A DNA stretch of 53,358 bases, taken from NCBI GenBank assembly GCA_902805775.1, contig CADCUB010000018.1, positions 1 to 53,358 on the forward strand, read 5' to 3'. This document shows positions 50,713 to 53,358 of the stretch, piece by piece. Each line of letters begins with the position of its first letter. Position 1 is the stretch's first letter. The notes beneath the pieces are model-generated. The model saw only the letters and a list, made by a program, of their open reading frames with translations, searched no databases and had not been told where the DNA came from. This DNA is from an uncultured Frankineae bacterium. Lineage in GTDB: Bacteria > Actinomycetota > Actinomycetes > Mycobacteriales > SCTD01. Position numbers and translations under genes: made by a program.

Positions 50713-52010
50713 GCCGGCCGCTGCCGGCAGCGGTCCGCACGCGGGTGCTCGCGCTGGCGGCCGACCGTCTGGCGAGCCTGTCGGAGGAGCAGGTGCCGCC
50801 GGCCGTACGACCGTTCCGCCGCTTCACGCCCAAGCGGAGGGCAGCGGCGGCGGCCGTCCCGCTGGCGGCTGTGCTGGAGCAGGACCCCGTCTTCCGCCAG
50901 CTCGTCTCCGAAGCGGTGCCCGCGCCCCTCGCCGAGGCCCTGCGCAGCGGCGAGGCACCCGCAGCGGCGCCGCCCGACGAGGTCGCCGCCGCGGCGTACC
51001 TGCTCCGGACCGAGGGCTGGGAAGCGGTGGTCGACGCGGCGGCCGCGGAGCTGGCAGCCCGCGACCGGGTCGCCGCGGGGGCAGCGACGGTCGACGAGGT
51101 GCAGCGCCTGACCGAGCAGCTGGAGGCGCTGCGTGCACACGGCCGCCTCGAGGCCGGGCGGCTCACCCGTGAGCGCGACGTGGCCCGGGCTGAGGCGGCG
51201 GCGGCGCTGCGACGCAGCCGTGAGCTGGGTGCGCGGGCAGCAGCAGCCGAGCGCGCGCTTGCCGCGTCCGCAGTCGCCGGACCGGCGGAGCAGCCGCCTG
51301 CCGTCGAGTCGTCGAGGGACGACAGCGTCGAGCTGCGCAGGCTGCGCGCCAAGCTGCGCGCGGCGGAGGAGGCGCTGGCCGCCTGCCGCGCCGCGGCCCG
51401 GGGCGAGCGGCGCGAGGAGCAGGTGCGCCTGCGCGTGCTGCTCGACTCGGTGGTCGGCGCCGCCGCGGGCCTGCAGCGGGAGCTGGGCCTGCCGCCGGTC
51501 GAGGAGCGGCCGGCCGACGCCCTCGCCGAGGCCCTGGCAGCCACGGCGTCGCCGTCCGTCGCCGTGCAGGGCCGCTCGGACGACGATCCGGCCCTGCTCG
51601 ACGCCCTGCTCGCCGTGCCGTCCACCCACCTGCTGGTCGACGGCTACAACGTCACCAAGAGCGGGTACGGCGAGCAGTCGCTCGAGGTGCAGCGCGGGCG
51701 CCTGTTGACGATGCTGGGTGCGCTGGCCGCGCGTACGGGGGTCGAGCTCACGGTGGTCTTCGACGGTGCCGGTCTCGAGGCCGGACGCCCTCCGGCGGCG
51801 GCGGCGCCGCGCGGGGTGCGGCTGCTCTTCAGCCGGGCCGGCGAGACGGCGGACGACGTCCTCCGGGCGCTCGTGCGCCGCGAGCCCCGGGGACGGCCGG
51901 TCGTGGTCGTCTCCAGTGACCGGGAGGTGGCAGACGACGTGCGGCGCGACGGTGCACGACCGGTCCCCAGCCGGGCCCTGCTCGGGCTGCTGGAACGAGG
52001 GGCGCGCTAG
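50709..52010 (+). CDS. NYN domain (YacP-like) putative RNase
   Basis: A 433-residue protein. The N-terminal 100 residues and a central Ala/Arg/Glu-rich part are helical, with a coiled coil between about 140 and 240 (RLTRERDVARAEAAAALRRSRELGARAAAAERAL, shown in pieces). The C-terminal about 150 residues form a PIN-like NYN domain with LLVDGYNVTKSGYG, VVFDGAG and VVVVSSDREVADDVRRDGARPVPS, carrying the acidic metal-binding residues. NYN/YacP proteins are nucleases acting on RNA. Translation is probably coupled to the zinc ribbon gene by the GTGA overlap. Confidence 0.85.
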   Translation: MSRPLPAAVRTRVLALAADRLASLSEEQVPPAVRPFRRFTPKRRAAAAAVPLAAVLEQDPVFRQLVSEAVPAPLAEALRSGEAPAAAPPDEVAAAAYLLRTEGWEAVVDAAAAELAARDRVAAGAATVDEVQRLTEQLEALRAHGRLEAGRLTRERDVARAEAAAALRRSRELGARAAAAERALAASAVAGPAEQPPAVESSRDDSVELRRLRAKLRAAEEALAACRAAARGERREEQVRLRVLLDSVVGAAAGLQRELGLPPVEERPADALAEALAATASPSVAVQGRSDDDPALLDALLAVPSTHLLVDGYNVTKSGYGEQSLEVQRGRLLTMLGALAARTGVELTVVFDGAGLEAGRPPAAAAPRGVRLLFSRAGETADDVLRALVRREPRGRPVVVVSSDREVADDVRRDGARPVPSRALLGLLERGAR

Positions 52011-52100
52011 GTCCACAGGCGATCGGACGCGTTGTCAGACCCCGCCCCTAGCGTCCGCCGGGCCGGTGCTGTACCGGCACCGAGCGTTCTGGAGGGTCCT

Positions 52101-52319
52101 GTGCTGATCGACTGCGACGGGTGCGCCGTGCGTGACCTCGCGTGCGGCGAGTGCGTGGTGAGCGTGCTGCTGGGGGGGCCACCGGGGGTGGTGGACGTCG
52201 ACGAGGGCGAGCAGCGGGCACTCGAGGTGCTGGCGGACAGCGGCCTGGTGCCCCGGCTGCGCCTCGTCCCGCTCGGGCCGCCCGTGGCCGACGGACCCCC
52301 CGCGGCCGCGGCCCGCTGA
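52101..52319 (+). CDS. small Cys-rich conserved actinobacterial protein
   Basis: A 72-residue protein starting VLIDCDGCAVRDLACGECVVSVLLGG with a C-x2-C and a second C-x2-C pair, a likely metal-binding or disulfide cluster, and an acidic helix VDEGEQRALEVLADSGL. GTG 52101 has a GGAGGG site 6-11 bases upstream; a frame-open extension upstream looks non-coding. It ends in a Pro/Ala-rich tail. Known to me only as a conserved actinomycete protein with no function. The 108 bases after it contain nothing certain. Confidence 0.75.
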   Translation: MLIDCDGCAVRDLACGECVVSVLLGGPPGVVDVDEGEQRALEVLADSGLVPRLRLVPLGPPVADGPPAAAAR

Positions 52320-52427
52320 GGACCGGGCCTCACGTCACGGTGGGTACCGGGGCCGGTCGCTTGTGAGACGGCGGTCGAGCCGGGAGACTGCTGGGGCCCC
52401 GGACCCTCCGGCGCGGACGGAGGAACG

Positions 52428-53358
52428 GTGCGCGACCTGCACGTCGTCGCCCTCAGCGAGGACGGCCGCCATGTCGTGCTCGCCCCGCAGGACGGCGACG
52501 CGCGCGAGCACTTCCGGGTAGCGCTCGACGAGCGCCTGCTGCGGGCGGTCCGCGGCGAACTGGCCCCGCCGGTCCGGGGTGAGCCGGCGCCGGCAGGCGG
52601 TGAACCGGCGCCGCCGGTCCGGGGTGAGCCGGCGCCGGTCCGGGGCGGGCTGGTGCCGGTGGGCGGTGAGCTGGCGGCGTCGGTGCGGGGTGAGCCAGCG
52701 ACGCCGGCGGCCTCGTCGTCGACCGGCATCTCACCTCGTGAGATCCAGGCCCGCCTGCGGGACGGCGAGACGGTGGAGCAGATCGCGTCGGCCGCCGGGG
52801 CGCCGGTCGCCCGCGTCGAGCGCTTCGCCTGGCCGGTGCTGGCGGAGATCGACCGTGTGGTCAGCGGTGCGCGCAGCAGGTTCGTGCAGCGCGCCCGGCT
52901 CGGGCCCTCCGACCTGCCGCTGGGCGAGGCCGTCGAGCAGCGGCTGGCCGAGGCGGCCGGGGTCACGCCGGGCAGCGTCCAGTGGACCGCCCGGCGGCAG
53001 GGCGGTGGCGCCTGGCTCGTGCAGGTCTCCTGGACCGCCCGCAGCCGACGGCGGACGGCCGGGTGGCTGCACGACCCCGCGACCCGCGACGTCGTCGCGG
53101 TCGACGGTGCCTCGGCGGCGCTCGGTCACGTGCAGCACGACCGGGAGGCGGTGGGCCGGGACAGCGCGGCGGCGCGGACGAGCGTTCCACCGGCGGCCCG
53201 TGACCGGACAGCACCAGGGCGGGCGGTCGCGCCGACGTCCGGCAGGGGCGCGGCTGCTCCCGCCGTCGTCGGCCGGACGGGTGTGCCCGTCACGCAGGCG
53301 AGAGGACCGGGAAGGAGCACGGCTGCCCAGCCCGCGGCTGGCCGCGCCGCGGCGGTCC
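52428..53358 (+). CDS. sepH: SepH-like cell division regulator (5' part; runs off the window)
   Basis: The frame stays open for 310 codons to the window edge. The start VRDLHVVALSEDGRHVVLAPQDG, the DUF3071 core with ISPREIQARLRDGETVEQIASAAGAPVARVERFAWPVLAEI, and the following WTARRQGGGAWLVQVSWTA match SepH, the actinobacterial FtsZ-binding protein with a helix-turn-helix-like domain. Between residues 45 and 95 is an unusual PVRGEPAP-type repeat, and the visible C-terminal part is Ala/Arg/Gly/Pro-rich and disordered, typical of SepH. GTG 52428 has a GGAGGA site 5-10 bases upstream. The 3' end is missing. Confidence 0.85.
   Translation, partial: MRDLHVVALSEDGRHVVLAPQDGDAREHFRVALDERLLRAVRGELAPPVRGEPAPAGGEPAPPVRGEPAPVRGGLVPVGGELAASVRGEPATPAASSSTGISPREIQARLRDGETVEQIASAAGAPVARVERFAWPVLAEIDRVVSGARSRFVQRARLGPSDLPLGEAVEQRLAEAAGVTPGSVQWTARRQGGGAWLVQVSWTARSRRRTAGWLHDPATRDVVAVDGASAALGHVQHDREAVGRDSAAARTSVPPAARDRTAPGRAVAPTSGRGAAAPAVVGRTGVPVTQARGPGRSTAAQPAAGRAAAV

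Noticed and set aside
1..53358. tRNA, rRNA, riboswitch genes
   Set aside because: No T-loop GGTTCGAATCC-type sequence, rRNA-like stretch or cobalamin riboswitch core was recognised; cobS and the CobU fusion have too short upstream regions for a riboswitch. A covariance-model scan would decide.

Overview
The window is typical chromosomal DNA of a high-GC actinomycete. Third codon positions are strongly GC-biased, GTG starts are frequent, operons are packed with ATGA/GTGA overlaps, and the respiratory genes are of the actinobacterial type: a di-haem QcrC, a QcrB with an extended C-terminus, and CtaF. The gene order (lipB, sucB, lpdA, pepA, cobS/cobU, nadA, erpA, ctaCDF, ctaE-qcrCAB, trpD, an AsnC-type protein, a UvrC-like nuclease) resembles, from memory, the core region of streptomycetes and related Frankia/Geodermatophilus-like lineages. 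The genus cannot be fixed from the sequence. No rRNA, tRNA or CRISPR array was found.

Layout. 1-5.5 kb: YdeI-type protein, GNAT, LipB and an FAD oxidoreductase on minus; a membrane-anchored pseudokinase on plus; a TIGR01777 epimerase. 5.6-11.6 kb: 2-oxoglutarate dehydrogenase E2 (sucB) and dihydrolipoamide dehydrogenase (lpdA), a small conserved protein, a coiled-coil-rich secreted protein, and pepA. 11.7-16.4 kb: a GcvT-like protein, cobS, a metallo-beta-lactamase/CobU fusion and an aldo-keto reductase. 16.4-22.1 kb: DUF3043 protein, nadA, glycerate kinase, erpA, PfkB kinase and a NifS-like enzyme. 22.2-32.9 kb: the cytochrome bcc-aa3 supercomplex genes as two blocks (ctaC-ctaD-ctaF on plus, ctaE-qcrC-qcrA-qcrB on minus), separated by a decayed IS21-family element, followed by a CtaG-like gene. 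32.9-38.8 kb: a sugar ABC importer with a LacI-type regulator and a UgpC/MsiK-type ATPase, placed between the respiratory block and trpD. 38.9-44.5 kb: a receiver-like protein, trpD, a glutathionyl-hydroquinone-reductase-like enzyme, an AsnC-type ligand-binding domain, and a DnaQ/GIY-YIG nuclease. 44.6-49.9 kb: a divergent cluster of a His-rich NicO-type transporter, a TPR protein and a DUF4331 protein. 49.9 kb to the end: a lipoprotein, a zinc ribbon protein, an NYN protein, a Cys-rich small protein and the start of sepH.

How genes work together. LipB, SucB and LpdA belong to lipoate-dependent 2-oxoacid oxidation. The cta/qcr genes encode the terminal respiratory chain, and the CtaG-like protein probably assists copper delivery. 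ErpA, NadA and the NifS-like protein relate to Fe-S clusters and NAD. CobS and the CobU fusion act late in cobalamin assembly.

Two features stand out. First, the divergon at 44.6-49.9 kb has, in both directions, the same bipartite promoter-like signal (TGAACC, 16 nt, CGAAG). This suggests one ECF-type sigma factor controls a DUF4331-TPR-metal transporter system whose function is not established. Second, at least ten genes have a -10 hexamer only 6-8 nt before the start codon, pointing to widespread leaderless transcription. A zinc ribbon gene with no ATG, GTG, TTG or CTG start codon is also worth checking.
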